Part shown: positions 47,901-62,900 of the stretch, piece after piece | Numbering within the stretch: position 1 is the first letter of the stretch | How the letters are laid out: each line of letters opens with the position of its first letter | From: Anadara kagoshimensis | Lineage: Eukaryota; Mollusca; Bivalvia; Arcoida; Arcidae | Length of the DNA: 64,000 bases | NCBI GenBank assembly: GCA_021292105.1 | Contig: CM037868.1 | Coordinates: 28,540,139-28,604,138 of the forward strand | Reading direction: 5' to 3' | Program-made: the position numbers and the translations under genes | The notes under the pieces: model-generated | Told to the model about the DNA's origin: nothing | The model's database searches: none | The model's input: the letters and a program-made list of their open reading frames with translations, nothing else

Positions 47901-50900
47901 CGGACTTTTTCTTTAATCTATGATAATAGTGTTTAGAACCATGGTGGAAATATCATATAGAATGGCTTCTACAAAATAAGAATCGCATTGTACTGATGTT
48001 CAATGTACATCACATTGTACTGAATGTACTGAAAGCCAGAAGTTTTTTATTTAAAGCTCTCTGAACAAGCATGACTAAATAAAGAGATTACATTTTATGT
48101 TGTATAACTTATCTACCATAAACAGATAAAGCTTCGTGGCTACCGTTAATGTCCCAAGCAGCTAAACTTTATGCTTTTAACTCAGAAGCAGTATAATCCG
48201 ATTTATGAAGCAGAAATACCTTTGTACTCACCATGAAAGTCTATTTGGTTATTGAACGTCGCATTTAAACAATTCGCGCACGATGACAATTTGTCAAGCT
48301 CGTATATTATCTTCATTTAGTTGACACTTGTTTATTTTGAATAGCGTATCAGAATGAAAATGATTCATTGTAAGATACCTAATCAGATAAATAACAAAAA
48401 TACAATATCAAAATCTGTTGAAACACTATGACAATGAGAGATTGGGTACTTCATATAACATAAAATTGACTAAGTAATTTACGAGTCGCAATTAGAAAAT
48501 AAAGCCTTTAGTAATTGAATACAGGGATTGTTTGACCATCAAAGATACTGTTAATGTATATGGAAAAGAAATGTTTCTATTATTAAATTGTCTACAAATA
48601 ATATAATTGAGATGGCGTCATTTTGTACAATAAATCAACATATTCCCCAATAAAGGTTTTGCATTGATAAGATACATCAAGCTTTCTAAATTCAACTTCA
48701 AAAAATAATCAAACGTGTGTGAACAAAGTGTTACTTTTTACCTATTTATCCAATTCGGCAATCAAAGGCGATGGTATGGAGGCTGTGTAACATTACCTTT
48801 TGCATAATTTTCAGGTCAATGATTTTTCCCAATCATGATTATTTATTAGTGAATCACGTGATAAAATCTTGTTTTATTGGATGCCTACATGCATACTATG
48901 GTACAATATTGCCCACTGCACATGAATAAGAGAAATTTTGCCTGTTCTTACAATTTGATATGCTATCGATCGTTAATAATAACATTGTTTATTGTTGATT
49001 GTTATCTTTTTCTTTTGGGTAGCTATTTCCACCAGCATAACGATAACATCCATACAGTGATACTATGGCAAGTTGTAATTTCATTTTCCATCAATTGATA
49101 TTGTATCCTATATAGTGATGTAATAAACTTGTTCTCTTTTGTTGAGGTGACGGTGATAATGTTCTCATAGTTTTGATGTAGGAATTTGGTACTACACTTT
49201 TTTTATGTAAAAGCACAATCGCCCCAACAAAAGGCATACCCTTTATATTAAATTATGTTATACATACCCTCTGTAGTTGTTGGTGAGTGACCTTTGTTTT
49301 GGTAAAATGCTGTTTAAAAGAATAATGATAAAACAATAATTATAGGGCATTTCATTTTTAACAGAAGTTATATTATACAAACATATATATAGTGTAAAAC
49401 CTAATAATCCAGCATTTTATTGGTAATCAACAAACATACTAATCCATATCCAAATCACAATCCAGAGGCAAAGTATACATTTTGAAACTGACAAGTGAGG
49501 TTAAACACGTTAACTTCCACCAGGGAAGAAATGTACTATCAAAATGTAGTAAAGCAAAGTCGTTCTTTGTCAGATTGTCTTTGGACCGTTGATATCACGT
49601 AAAACCTGACCTTCTACATAAGATTATTGGTACAATATCTTTACTTACCATGCAACATGTCATCTACGGTGTCGTTTGTAGCTGCAAAATCAAAGTTATA
49701 AGCCGTTAACTATGTATATAATTGATATTTAGTTATGTCAATTTTAAAATAGGTTTTGAACAGAACTATCTAAAATAATTAAATTAATCGTTATATTAAA
49801 ATAAATAAATAAGTATTGAAACTGTACATTTAAATTTTGATGTTTGACATCCCATAGCTCATTGTTTAAAGCCACTCATTACATATCTTAATATCCTCTA
49901 ATGGAATGTAAACAATATTTAAACTCAATTAACTACCACAAAGACTAAACTACAATGTAAAATGTTTTTGAAGAAGAACTTTTCAATGATACAAACATAT
50001 AACAGACCACTAATTTTAAAACACGGTAAAATTAAAATATGATGTCCAGTGACAAGTACAATATTCCGCTTACTTTACGACAAAAAGTATTTTAACTCAT
50101 TTAGATATTAAAGACATACTGAAAATATGTTCAGTACCTACCTGCATTATTTTTGGAATACCCATAAAGTAAAATATCAACCAGGTCTATGGTACCTATA
50201 ACATAAATAAGACAACAGGCTCCGGTTTCATAATCAGTCCTTAACTAAAATTTTTCTTAACCGATTTAATTTTGTTAATTTTCAAGATATTGAGGAATTT
50301 AAGGTGTCATTACTAGATTAAAACATTTACAATTGGTTTTGGCAAAAATATTCACCAGTATTTCCAAAAAGAGATTACAAAAATTTGCTAAATTCAAGTT
50401 AAGGAAAATCTTAGCGGAGGAATGATTGTGAAACTGGGGCCAGAATCGCTTAATTAAAAAATAAAACTTAAAATCGAATCCAATTAATTTAACAGCTATA
50501 TTTGCATTGCAAGAAATCCAGAAAAGTAATGTAATATCAGAAAAGTTAAAAGGTCTCAGCATGCACTTTACATTATAAAGATTTACTGAATATGAGCAAA
50601 GAGCAAAATCTGTCAACAATTGGTTTACGAAAAAAATATGTTGGTAAATGTAAATGTGAATTAATATATCATATTCTCAAAATCTGATTGTGTATAACGA
50701 CTTCTAGTTGAAATTCGTTAAACTACATATAATATAAATTCCTTTCAGGTTCCTGCGCATGTTAATATCTACAATATACACATTTGTATACAATGAAATG
50801 AACGAAATGCCTTGACGTCATATATTGTCGTGTAAGCACTGTAGTTGTATACAATATGACATTAGAAAATTAACAAACACCCACTTGGAACCAGACAACG

Positions 50901-53900
50901 AAAACACGAATCAATGCAAGCCAATTAGAAAACAGTCAAGAAAATACTGACACATTAGGACCTACATATATGACCAGTAGTGTGGTTATAGTAGCCATGG
51001 ATGATCCGTAACCAGTCTACTTATTTTACCAGTGGTTGTAATAAACTGCATATAAAATTTTACGTAGTCAATATACACGCTCTCAGTCTGAACCAGTGTA
51101 TTAATTTTTTGCATAGCAAGGGTCACTTTACATAAAACAAATAATAACTGAGAACTGGTAAAAACAACCGGGATCGTTGAAGGCTTCTAATAGTATATAT
51201 AACAGGTTATATGCTTTAGTAACCGTCCCGAACTTTGATAATCAGTGGTCACAATACGCGTTTGTTTTTTTTTAAATTGACGTGTGTCGTGTCCAATTCA
51301 ACAGTAATATACTTAACAGACAAACGTTTATCGTTGATCGACAAAAACGCTACTTTAAATTTATATTTATTATGTACGATACCTGTAGTATTGCCTCCAT
51401 CACTAAGTCCGAAGGAAAGAGTCCAAATTCCGTTTGAACCCTCCCCCCAAAAGTGAACACTCGTGATAACTACATCCATTTTAGTTCGAAAATCAAACGG
51501 TCTTCCAGCGGTAAGTTTTGAAATTGTCCCTAATGGTGATGTTAGATTCGACACCAAGTTCCCAGCATACTCGGATGAAAGTATTAAATGAATGTGAACA
51601 TGTTCCAGGAAATCAATTTGGCAGCCCTTGATCTGTATAGAAACGGTTGATAAACTGCAATAAACAGAAAATGACCATGAATGTTTTTTCATCAACATCT
51701 TGCATTGTCACCACAACATAATTACCACAAAAATTCCTTTGTCACAGACTTGATATATAAGTCGTTATACTATATATTGTTGTTCATCATTAGACTAGTT
51801 ATATGTCGTAAGTAATAACAGTCTTTTGGGGTCATTTCAAATTCTACACTGGATTTTATACACAGTGGTGCAGCAATTTATGGTGGTACCAAAGCCAGAT
51901 AAGCAAAGACCAATCCATTTGCCGGGAATTGTGAAGTATTCCACATTCTAGAATTTTTCCCTTTTCTCGTGGTTGTGAGTTTAGGGATGTTTGACATAAC
52001 CTTAGTGTCAGATGAAAATAGTCTTCTTTAAACAAAGAGACCGTCTTTGTCACACTGGGATCTGCTTAAGTGTGATTCTATAACTGTAATCCGCCTTACA
52101 CCACTCGCAATTGTCGTTTAAATGTTTATAAGATAAAACAATGTATATCACACCGTGTTAGTGCCTCCACGTTACCATTACACGCTTTCAGTTCTGGAAC
52201 ATTCTTCCAAGTTAAGGCCAATTCAACTAAACGAGCAATATTGATGAGTCCAAAACCAAAATAATAAGACACTGAAAATAGTCAAATAATAATAATTTTT
52301 ATTATTAAATTAAGCGACTTTCGGGAATCAAATGTATATACTGATTATTTTTATTAGACAACTGGATAGACACGACATGCGTTCTACATATATATATCAA
52401 CTTAAGACTTAACTTAACCAAAAAAACCACTGATCACAAAAATGATGATTAATGGTCTGTGTGACATGTACATTACCATACATTGGATTGTTATACGTGT
52501 ACAATAATAGTAACACAGTCAACATTAAATTACAAAGTAACATGATAAGGACAATACAGACAATATTGTTGCTCTTCCATGTAACGGATAGGGTGGAGTG
52601 GGGTAATAGTGTTTTACGACCCATTCAATAATCTTAATTTTACATGGTGAAGGAAACAGGAGTGTCAAGAGAAAAACCATTGTCAAGCAAACTAATCCCA
52701 GACTAGGACATCACAGCCACCAACCGAGGCGACGAGAGGTGACGTGATTCTGAAAGACTTGCTTAAGACCACAGAGCAACCGAGTCTAGTCTATGTAAAG
52801 GAAACTTTTCTTGTTTTATCGCTGAAATGTTGCATTGTGGTATCTGGTTCTATTCAGTTCAAGTCATTGTAGTATGATCTCTACATTCTGTTTTATGGCT
52901 GTAGTACGACACTACGGTATCAAAATGACTTCAATATCATCAATATATTACGGCTCTGTGATATCAATTTTACACCGGTTAACCGTTGAAGTTAATCTGT
53001 TGTCTATCTGCATGATTTAATGGAATTTAAAATATTTCAATTTTAATGTTTATATGACTTTCAAACATACGGTGCTCTTTACAAAGATTTACAAATTAGA
53101 GTAGTAGAGTTATGGTTGTAGTCTATCACACATTATACGAACCTTCTTATAAAAAATCTGAAGTTAAAGTGATCTAAAATAAAAAACAATGGTTACAAAG
53201 AAACTCATCTTAGACAATTTCACTATACCAAATACCTAGAAATCCTGCTCCGTTCTTGTTGAATTCAAGATTTGTCTTTCTATAGTAACTGGATGGCAAG
53301 GAACCATTGGAGGAAATGACTAGTAAATGCATCATATCTCTGTAAGTTAACTGCGAACTAAAATAATACATTGTAAGTTTGTAATATTTATAAACGCCTA
53401 TATTCATGTGTAGTTAAGTTATGGTTCTATAATGCTTTTGTTTCAAATTTCAAAAATATTCAATCGGTTTATTTATACATACGTATCTACAAAATCAAAT
53501 ATTAGTCAATGCTTAAGTTTTAACCAATAGACAAATAACAATCAAAACAGCAAAAAACTAAGTAAAAATATGATTTTCCACCAAGAGAAAGTGGACCAGG
53601 TGCTCCGTAAGTTTAAGAATATCCGCCGTCTAGTCATCCACATCGCAACCTGAGAATGAAGGGAATATATCCAGGATAATGATATCATGCTGGTCAACAC
53701 TATTGTGATAACGTGGAATGTCAAATATATCCAGGATAATGATATCAAGCTGATCAACACTATTGTGTTAACGTGAGATGTCAAATATATCTAGAATAAT
53801 GATATCATGCTGATCAACACTCTTGTGATAACGTGGGATGTCAAATATATGCAGGATAATGATATCATGCTGATCAACACTTGTTATAACATGGGATGTC

Positions 53901-56900
53901 AAATATATCCAGGATAATGATATCATGCTGATCAACACTCTTGTAATAACTTGGGATGTCAAATATATCCAGGATAATGATATCATGCTGATCAACACTA
54001 TTGTGATAACGTGGGATGGCAAATATATCCAGGATAATGATATCATGCTGATCAACACTCTTGTGATAACGTGGGATGGCAAATATATCTAGAATAATGA
54101 TATCATGCTGATCAACACTATTGTAATAACTTGGGATGTCAAATATATCCAGGATAATGATATCATGCTGATCGACACTATTGTGATAACGTGGGATGTC
54201 AAATATATCCAGGATAATGATATCATGCTGATCAACACTCTTGTGATAACGTGGGATGTCAAATATATCCAGTATAATGATATCATGCTGATCAACACTT
54301 GTTATAACATGGGATGTCAAATATATCCAGGATAATGATATCATGCTGATCAACACTCTTGTGATAACGTGGGATGGCAAATATATCTAGAATAATGATA
54401 TCATGCTGATCAACACTATTGTGATAACGTGGGATGTCAAATATATCCAGGATAATGATATCATGCTGATCAACACTATTGTGATAACGTGGGATGTCAA
54501 ATATATCCAGGATAATGATATCATGCTGATCAACACTATTGTGATAACGTGGGATGTCAAATATATCCAGTATAATGATATCATGCTGATCAACACTATT
54601 GTGATAACGTGGGATGTCAAATATATCCAGGATAATGATATCATGCTGATCAACACTCTTGTGATAACGTGGGATGGCAAATATATCCAGGATAATGATA
54701 TCATGCTGATCAACACTCTTGTGATAACGCCTATAACTCTTTCTAATGGCTAACTACAGATATAGCTACAATATCTATTGTCAATTCTGTAACAAATTAC
54801 TAGTATATCTTTACGTTTAATTGTGCTCATTTTAACAGTACTTACTTAGCTTGTAATGCCAGAGCTATAGCACCCGATACCATTGGTACTGCTGCTGAGT
54901 TTCTGGCAAAATCTGTCGTACAGCTATTCCGTCCTTCAGTGGTAAACTAAGGAAAATATACATTTATTATAACAGGAAACATACTAAAAGTATTTGAATT
55001 TCATTGTAACGTTCATAAAATAATAATATATTATAAAAATTCAAATAAAGCCATTGTTGCTGCACGATTAAAATTTAATCTGAAATGTTATCGGAGTTGG
55101 AAAATGTGTCATTTATATGTACGAGTGGCAGACGGCGACATTTCACCCTCGGGGCAAATATTTCGTGTTCTTTCGAATGATTATTAAAAAACAAACATAC
55201 TAATCCATGTCCAAAATACATTCCAAAAGTAAAAACAAACATACTAATCCATGTCCAAAACACATTCCAAAAGTAAAAACAAACATAATAATCCATGTCC
55301 AAAACACATTCCAAAAGTAAAAACAAACATACTAATCCATGTCCAAAACACATTCCAAAATACACACCATAAGCAGGGGATGCAAGTATATTGCTGCATA
55401 GAAAAGGATAGTTGACAATAGTCATCACGTTTGTCATATTGCTTCAAATGGAGCCTTTTGTGATCGTCATAATTGAGGTATAGGTCTAAATATAGTTTAA
55501 CTGTGTCCATGTTCCACTGATACATAAAATAGATTATTTAAATATCAAGAAGATTTGGTGAGTTACTTACAATCAGATTGATTGGGTCGTTAGGTTTCTT
55601 GGTAAAAGCAGAAACAAGAATAGCACTACAGCCTTCTCCTGATGGTACCTTAGTTAGATCTCTGAGTATACCTATAACACAAAGGTTACTTCTTTTGTTA
55701 GTAATACATTCTTATTGTGGTAGTAACTTATATATACTTAAACCATAAAAAGGGTATAATCATAATCTTGTGACATTTCAATGCTTACGACGAAAATTTG
55801 ACTACAATTAATATAGACTTTTGTTATTTATTATTAAACAAGTTTAACATATGTTCAATAATTATTAAGTTATAGGTTTTGATCGTTTTTTTTTGTGACA
55901 TGTTCTGGAAAGATTATTTTTATATAAGTTTTTCTATCTCTTTCACTAAACATACCAGAAGAGCCATCTGTAAAATTCGGGTTGAAAATAAGACAAATTA
56001 CATTAAACTAAAACAACTAATATGTATATATTTGTGAGTGACAACACTAGGTTAAGTCGCTGTGATTCGTTAGCCAGTGTTGTGAGTGACAACTCTAGGT
56101 TAAGTCGCTGTGATCCGTTAGCCAGTGTTGTGAGTAACAACACTAGGTTAAGTCGCTGTGGTCCGTTAGCCAGTGTTGTGAGTGACAACACTAGGTTAAG
56201 TCGCCGTGATCCGTTAGACAGTGTTGTGAGTGACAACACTAGGTTAAGTCGATGTGATCCGTTAGCCAGTTCTTTAGACCACTAGACTACCGAGACCCGC
56301 TGGTTAAGTCGCTGTGATCCGTTAGCCAGTTCTTTAGACCACAAGACTACCGAGACCCTCTGGTTAAGTCGCTGTGATTCGTTAGCCAGTTCTTTAGACC
56401 ACTAGACTACCGAGACCCCCTGGATAAGTCGCTGTGATTCGTTAGCCAGTGTTGTGAGTGACAACACTAGGTTAAGTCGCTGTGGTCCGTTAGCCAGTGT
56501 TGTGAGTGACAACACTAGGTTAAGTCGCCGTGATCCGTTAGACAGTGTTGTGAGTGACAACACTAGGTTAAGTCGATGTGATCCGTTAGCCAGTTCTTTA
56601 GACCACTAGACTACCGAGACCCTCTGGTTAAGTCGCTGTGATCCGTTAGCCAGTTCTTTAGACCACAAGACTACCGAGACCCTCTGGTTAAGTCGCTGTG
56701 ATTCGTTACCCAGTTCTTTAGACCACTAGACTACCTAGACCCCCTGGTTAAGTCGCTGTGATCCGTTAGCCAGTTCTTTTGGTGTATATTTGTGAGTAAC
56801 AACACTAGGTTAAGTCGCTGTGATTCGTTAGCCAGTTCTTTAGACCACTAGACTACCGAGACCCTCTGGTTAAGTCGCTGTCATCCGTTAGCCAGTTCTT

Positions 56901-59900
56901 TAGGTGTATATTTGTGAGTGACAACACTAGGTTAAGTCGCTGTGATCCGTTAGCCAGTGTTGTGAGTGACAACACTAGTTTTAGTCGCCGTGATTCGTTA
57001 GCCAGTTCTTTAGACCACTAGACTACCGAGACCCCCTGGTTAAGTCGCTGTCATCCGTTAGCCAGTTCTTTAGGTGTATATTTGTGAGTGACAACACTAG
57101 GTTAAGTCGCTGTGATCCGTTAGCCAGTGTTGTGAGTGACAACACTAGTTTAAGTCGCCGTGATTCGTTAGCCAGTGTTGTGAGTGACAACACTAGGTTA
57201 AGTCGCTGTGATTCGTTAGCCGGTTCTTTAGGTGTATATTTGTGAGTGACAACACTAGGTTAAGTCGCTGTGATTCGTGAGCCGGTTCTTTAGGTGTATA
57301 TTTGTGAGTGACAACACTAGGTTAAGTCGCTGTGATTCGTTAGCCGGTTCTTTAGGTGTATATTTGTGAGTGACAACACTAGGTTAAGTCGCTGTGATTC
57401 GTTAGCCGGTTCTTTAGGTGTATATTTGTGAGTGACAACACTAGGTTAAGTCGCTGTGATTCGTTAGCCGGTTCTTTAGGTATATATTTGTGAGTGACAA
57501 CACTAGGTTAAGTCGCTGTCATCCGTTAGCCAGTTCTTTAGGTATATATTTGTGAGTGACAACACTAGGTTAAGTCGCTGTGATCCGTCAGCCAGTTCTT
57601 TAGGTGTATATTTGTGAGTGACAACACTAGGTTAAGTCGCTGTCATCCGTTAGCCGGTTCTTTAGGTATATATTTGTGAGTGACAACACTAGGTTAAGTC
57701 GCTGTGATTCGTTAGCCAGTGTTGTGAGTGACAACTCTAGGTTAAGTCGCTGTGATCCGTTAGCCAGTGTTGTGAGTAACAACACTAGGTTAAGTCGCTG
57801 TGGTCCGTTAGCCAGTGTTGTGAGTGACAACACTAGGTTAAGTCGCCGTGATCCGTTAGACAGTGTTGTGAGTGACAACACTAGGTTAAGTCGATGTGAT
57901 CCGTTAGCCAGTTCTTTAGACCACTAGACTACCGAGACCCGCTGGTTAAGTCGCTGTGATCCGTTAGCCAGTTCTTTAGACCACAAGACTACCGAGACCC
58001 TCTGGTTAAGTCGCTGTGATTCGTTAGCCAGTTCTTTAGACCACTAGACTACCGAGACCCCCTGGATAAGTCGCTGTGATTCGTTAGCCAGTGTTGTGAG
58101 TGACAACACTAGGTTAAGTCGCTGTGGTCCGTTAGCCAGTGTTGTGAGTGACAACACTAGGTTAAGTCGCCGTGATCCGTTAGACAGTGTTGTGAGTGAC
58201 AACACTAGGTTAAGTCGATGTGATCCGTTAGCCAGTTCTTTAGACCACTAGACTACCGAGACCCTCTGGTTAAGTCGCTGTGATCCGTTAGCCAGTTCTT
58301 TAGACCACAAGACTACCGAGACCCTCTGGTTAAGTCGCTGTGATTCGTTACCCAGTTCTTTAGACCACTAGACTACCTAGACCCCCTGGTTAAGTCGCTG
58401 TGATCCGTTAGCCAGTTCTTTTGGTGTATATTTGTGAGTAACAACACTAGGTTAAGTCGCTGTGATTCGTTAGCCAGTTCTTTAGACCACTAGACTACCG
58501 AGACCCTCTGGTTAAGTCGCTGTCATCCGTTAGCCAGTTCTTTAGGTGTATATTTGTGAGTGACAACACTAGGTTAAGTCGCTGTGATCCGTTAGCCAGT
58601 GTTGTGAGTGACAACACTAGTTTTAGTCGCCGTGATTCGTTAGCCAGTTCTTTAGACCACTAGACTACCGAGACCCCCTGGTTAAGTCGCTGTCATCCGT
58701 TAGCCAGTTCTTTAGGTGTATATTTGTGAGTGACAACACTAGGTTAAGTCGCTGTGATCCGTTAGCCAGTGTTGTGAGTGACAACACTAGTTTAAGTCGC
58801 CGTGATTCGTTAGCCAGTGTTGTGAGTGACAACACTAGGTTAAGTCGCTGTGATTCGTTAGCCGGTTCTTTAGGTGTATATTTGTGAGTGACAACACTAG
58901 GTTAAGTCGCTGTGATTCGTGAGCCGGTTCTTTAGGTGTATATTTGTGAGTGACAACACTAGGTTAAGTCGCTGTGATTCGTTAGCCGGTTCTTTAGGTG
59001 TATATTTGTGAGTGACAACACTAGGTTAAGTCGCTGTGATTCGTTAGCCGGTTCTTTAGGTATATATTTGTGAGTGACAACACTAGGTTAAGTCGCTGTC
59101 ATCCGTTAGCCAGTTCTTTAGGTATATATTTGTGAGTGACAACACTAGGTTAAGTCGCTGTGATCCGTCAGCCAGTTCTTTAGGTGTATATTTGTGAGTG
59201 ACAACACTAGGTTAAGTCGCTGTCATCCGTTAGCCGGTTCTTTAGGTATATATTTGTGAGTGACAACACTAGGTTAAGTCGCTGTGATTCGTTAGCCAGT
59301 GTTGTGAGTAACAACACTAGGTTAAGTCGTTGTGATCCGTTAGCCAGTGTTGTGAGTGACAACACTAGTTTAAGTCGCCGTGATCCGTTAGCCAGTGTTG
59401 TGAGTGACAACACTAGGTTAAGTCGCTGTGATCCGTTAGCCAGTGTTGTGAGTGACAACATTAGTTTAAGTCGCCGTGATCCGTTAGCCAGTTCTTTTGG
59501 TGTATATTTGTGAGTGACAACACTAGGTTAAGTCGTTGTGATCCGTTAGCCAGTGTTGTGGGTGACAACACTAGTTTAAGTCGCCGTGATTCGTTAGTCA
59601 GTTCTTTAGATCACTAGACTACCGGTCCCCCTGGTTAAGTCGCCGTGATCCGTTAGCCAGTTCTTTTGGTGTATATTTGTGAGTGACAACACAAGGTTAA
59701 GTCGCTGTGATTCGTTAGACAGTGTTGTGAGTGACAACACTAGTTTAAGTCGCTGTGATCCGTTAGCCAGTTCTTTTGGTGTATATTTGTGAGTGACAAC
59801 ACAAGGTTAAGTCGCTGTGATCCGTTAGCCAGTGTTGTGAGTGACAACACTAGTTTAAGTCGCCGTGATTCGTTAGTCAGTTCTTTAGATCACTAGACTA

Positions 59901-62900
59901 CCGAGACCCCCTCGTAATGAAGATGCCAATGATAAATGATAGTAATTATAAGTAACAGAATATAAACATACATACCAGCCACGGGTATGACGTAACCATT
60001 ATTTAACACACCCTCAAAAGCACAACTGTCTTTGAAGAAACCTCCGCCATTACCAGTAGAGCGCACAAAAATGGAACCTTTACCGCGTCTACCCTAAATA
60101 AAATAATAACATACGTCGACGTAAGTAATAAGAGACTGACAACAATATAATATAATATAATATAATATAATATAATATAATATAATATAATAATATAATA
60201 TATAAAAATTAAAACCAAATACAGTATTATTACTTGAATTATTCCTCTGTTATCTGTCTCCGATGTTTTGGTTACACATAGAACACAGACATCTGTATCA
60301 TGTGACCACACTAAGAAGTAATTTAAAAAAGATGGTTTACTTTTTGCCTTTTGATATGTTTGATATCGGTGTTGTTAAATCGTTTAGTGTAATTAAATTA
60401 TATCAATGTTTCAAATATGAAATTGTCATTTAAACAGGGATTGCAAGTTTGTTTTTATTAAATACTACATGCATCAGAAATATATGGGCCTAGTTTATAA
60501 CGAAAAATATAAAACTGTAGACATGTTTTTACAAAGATATATCTAATACAGTTATCAAACCAGTAGATTGGTACTACAACAACTTATAAAGCGCATTATC
60601 TCCCTTTCTTCATTTCAGCAACTTATGCAACGATTTTTTTAGAAATTGAAAAGGAACACATTGCTAAAACTCAAATAAAATATTTCATGGACAACTGTCC
60701 GAAGTGAAATATGGACGCTAAAGGAAAAATGAATCTGTCTAATATAACTCAACAAAAAATGTTAAGGACCACATCAAAAACATTATGTAATTTTGTAGAA
60801 CGTTAATCATTATCATTTCATCTTCGCACTTCTCGTAAATTTTAATGAGTTTTGATTTCATGTTCAAAAAGTTTACTTCATTACATCATTTGAAAGAAGA
60901 AGAAAACAAGAACAAACTAGAGATTGTGTTGAGTAACCCCCAGTGGTGGCAACCTTGTACATTAGAAAAGAATAGATAGTGTTAGTAGTAGTAGCAATGA
61001 TAGATGTATTTAAATGAATATAAAGGTGTACTAACTTCTGAAAATTGTTCTTATTTTTATGCACAGATGCTATATAATAATGATGTGTCCATATGCACAT
61101 TCAAAACGTGTTAATGTTTTACTATCTAAGGTACTGAAAACTTTCAGCAAAAAATCACTGGGCCATGATAAAATAGGTCCGATGACCTACTTTGTGTTGA
61201 AACACAAAAAGCATCTGAAGTTGTACTTGCAAACCAAGTTCCATCAAAATTGTCCTATTAAACTTTATATTATCAAAGAAAATTACTGGTCCATCAAACC
61301 TAGCTAACAATGATGCATTGAAGTTTAAAATGAAATGAATTATTAGAAGTGATGGGATAATTTATTCTTTGTAAGCATATATTAAGATGATTTGTTTTTC
61401 ACGTCTGTACTTTCACTTCCACAGTAACATTTGACACATATTTGAGCTGTTCTGCATTTACCTTCTCCTAAGAGCATTATTACATTTGCATCAGGATTTT
61501 ATAGAGATAATTGTGTTTTGGGCCATTGTTGTGTACCAAAGCGCCTCTACTAAATCTACTGGTTTACTATTCACATGTAAATCGCCATTGGTAAAACGTG
61601 TCTAATTTGGGGTTCCGTCTAAGTGTATAAAACTATACTACAGGGAGTCTAAAAACGTTTGTGTTTGACCTGTACTGATTTGATGTAAAACAACACTCCA
61701 GTAAAAATTACCTTTTTAGCTCCATTCAGGAGCGCTGTAAGCATTTCTTTTTGTAATGGGTATATAGAGGTTCCAGTGGGATAATGAGTAAAACTGTTGG
61801 AATAAATGTCGATGTCTCTTGAAAAGTGATTATATACTTCTGCCTGCTCCTGAGTGGTGTGGCTGTGTGAACTTATAATCTGATGAGCTAGTTGATTAAA
61901 TAATAATAATAATTCTAAATAAGAATCAATATTTAATAGAAATAGCCACAATCACAACTATAAAGAATAAAGTGGACTTGAAAAAACATGTCACAAAACC
62001 AAAGAAAAAAGTACACATAAAGTATTGTCATATTGAAAGGCGTCAGTTGCTATTAATTGGTTCAAGTATTTCTCAAGAACCCAATTTTTTATGAATAAGA
62101 GTTATATTGTCCCCTAAGTGTTGTAATAAAAGGAATTAAACAATTTATTTGAAACTTCCTATGATATCCAACTTAAAACCTCACAAACAATATCTGTACA
62201 TATACAAAATGTAGATATATGTACAAATGTTTATATTAAAGAACTTCCAAGGAGATTTTGGTTAGTAACACTGTGTAATTGTTAGACAATTTACCTGCCA
62301 GAGTTGCTTTAAAAGCAATGCCTACACCACATGTACTGTTTAAATTACTGCCAATTATACCAGACACTTCTGTACCATGACTAGCAATGAAAAAGTAAAA
62401 ATAACATCATAAATGTACTCAGTAAATTAAACATAAACAATCAGAAATATAAATATATACATAAGTGTTCATCTACTATAGAATAAACGACTATAAGGAA
62501 TCTTAAGCTTCATGCAACGACCTTTGTGCGAGTTGTAGGATTAAAAATATACATTCATAATTTATTTTATGTTATAACCTACTTCAAATATAACTATATG
62601 AAGATAATATTTTCAACAATAAATGCCAGTTTGATACTTGGACCGATCTTGTCTCCGTTCAAAGCTTGTTGTCTTTGAAATCAGGAGCATGCAGAAATTA
62701 TGCATCATTCCTGATTAATTTAATTATGTTAATGTAAATTTACTCACGTTCCGTCTCCAGATAAAGTGTTTCCAGTATCGATACTATAAGACAGGTTTTC
62801 GTCCTGTAACATAGATAATAATGGCACACTCAACATTAGTTGAAACACATATTTGAACTCGTGCATCCAGTATATGTCAAAATCTTACAGATTCATGTCC

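Noticed and set aside
51249-51382. Extension of the minus P-domain exon into the following open frame
   Set aside because: The downstream exon at 50142 encodes the final P-domain strand with correct phase and the same length as in the plus gene, so the extension is intron.
53768-54753. Frames of 100-168 codons on both strands in the 60-bp array
   Set aside because: By-products of a repeat whose length is a multiple of three.
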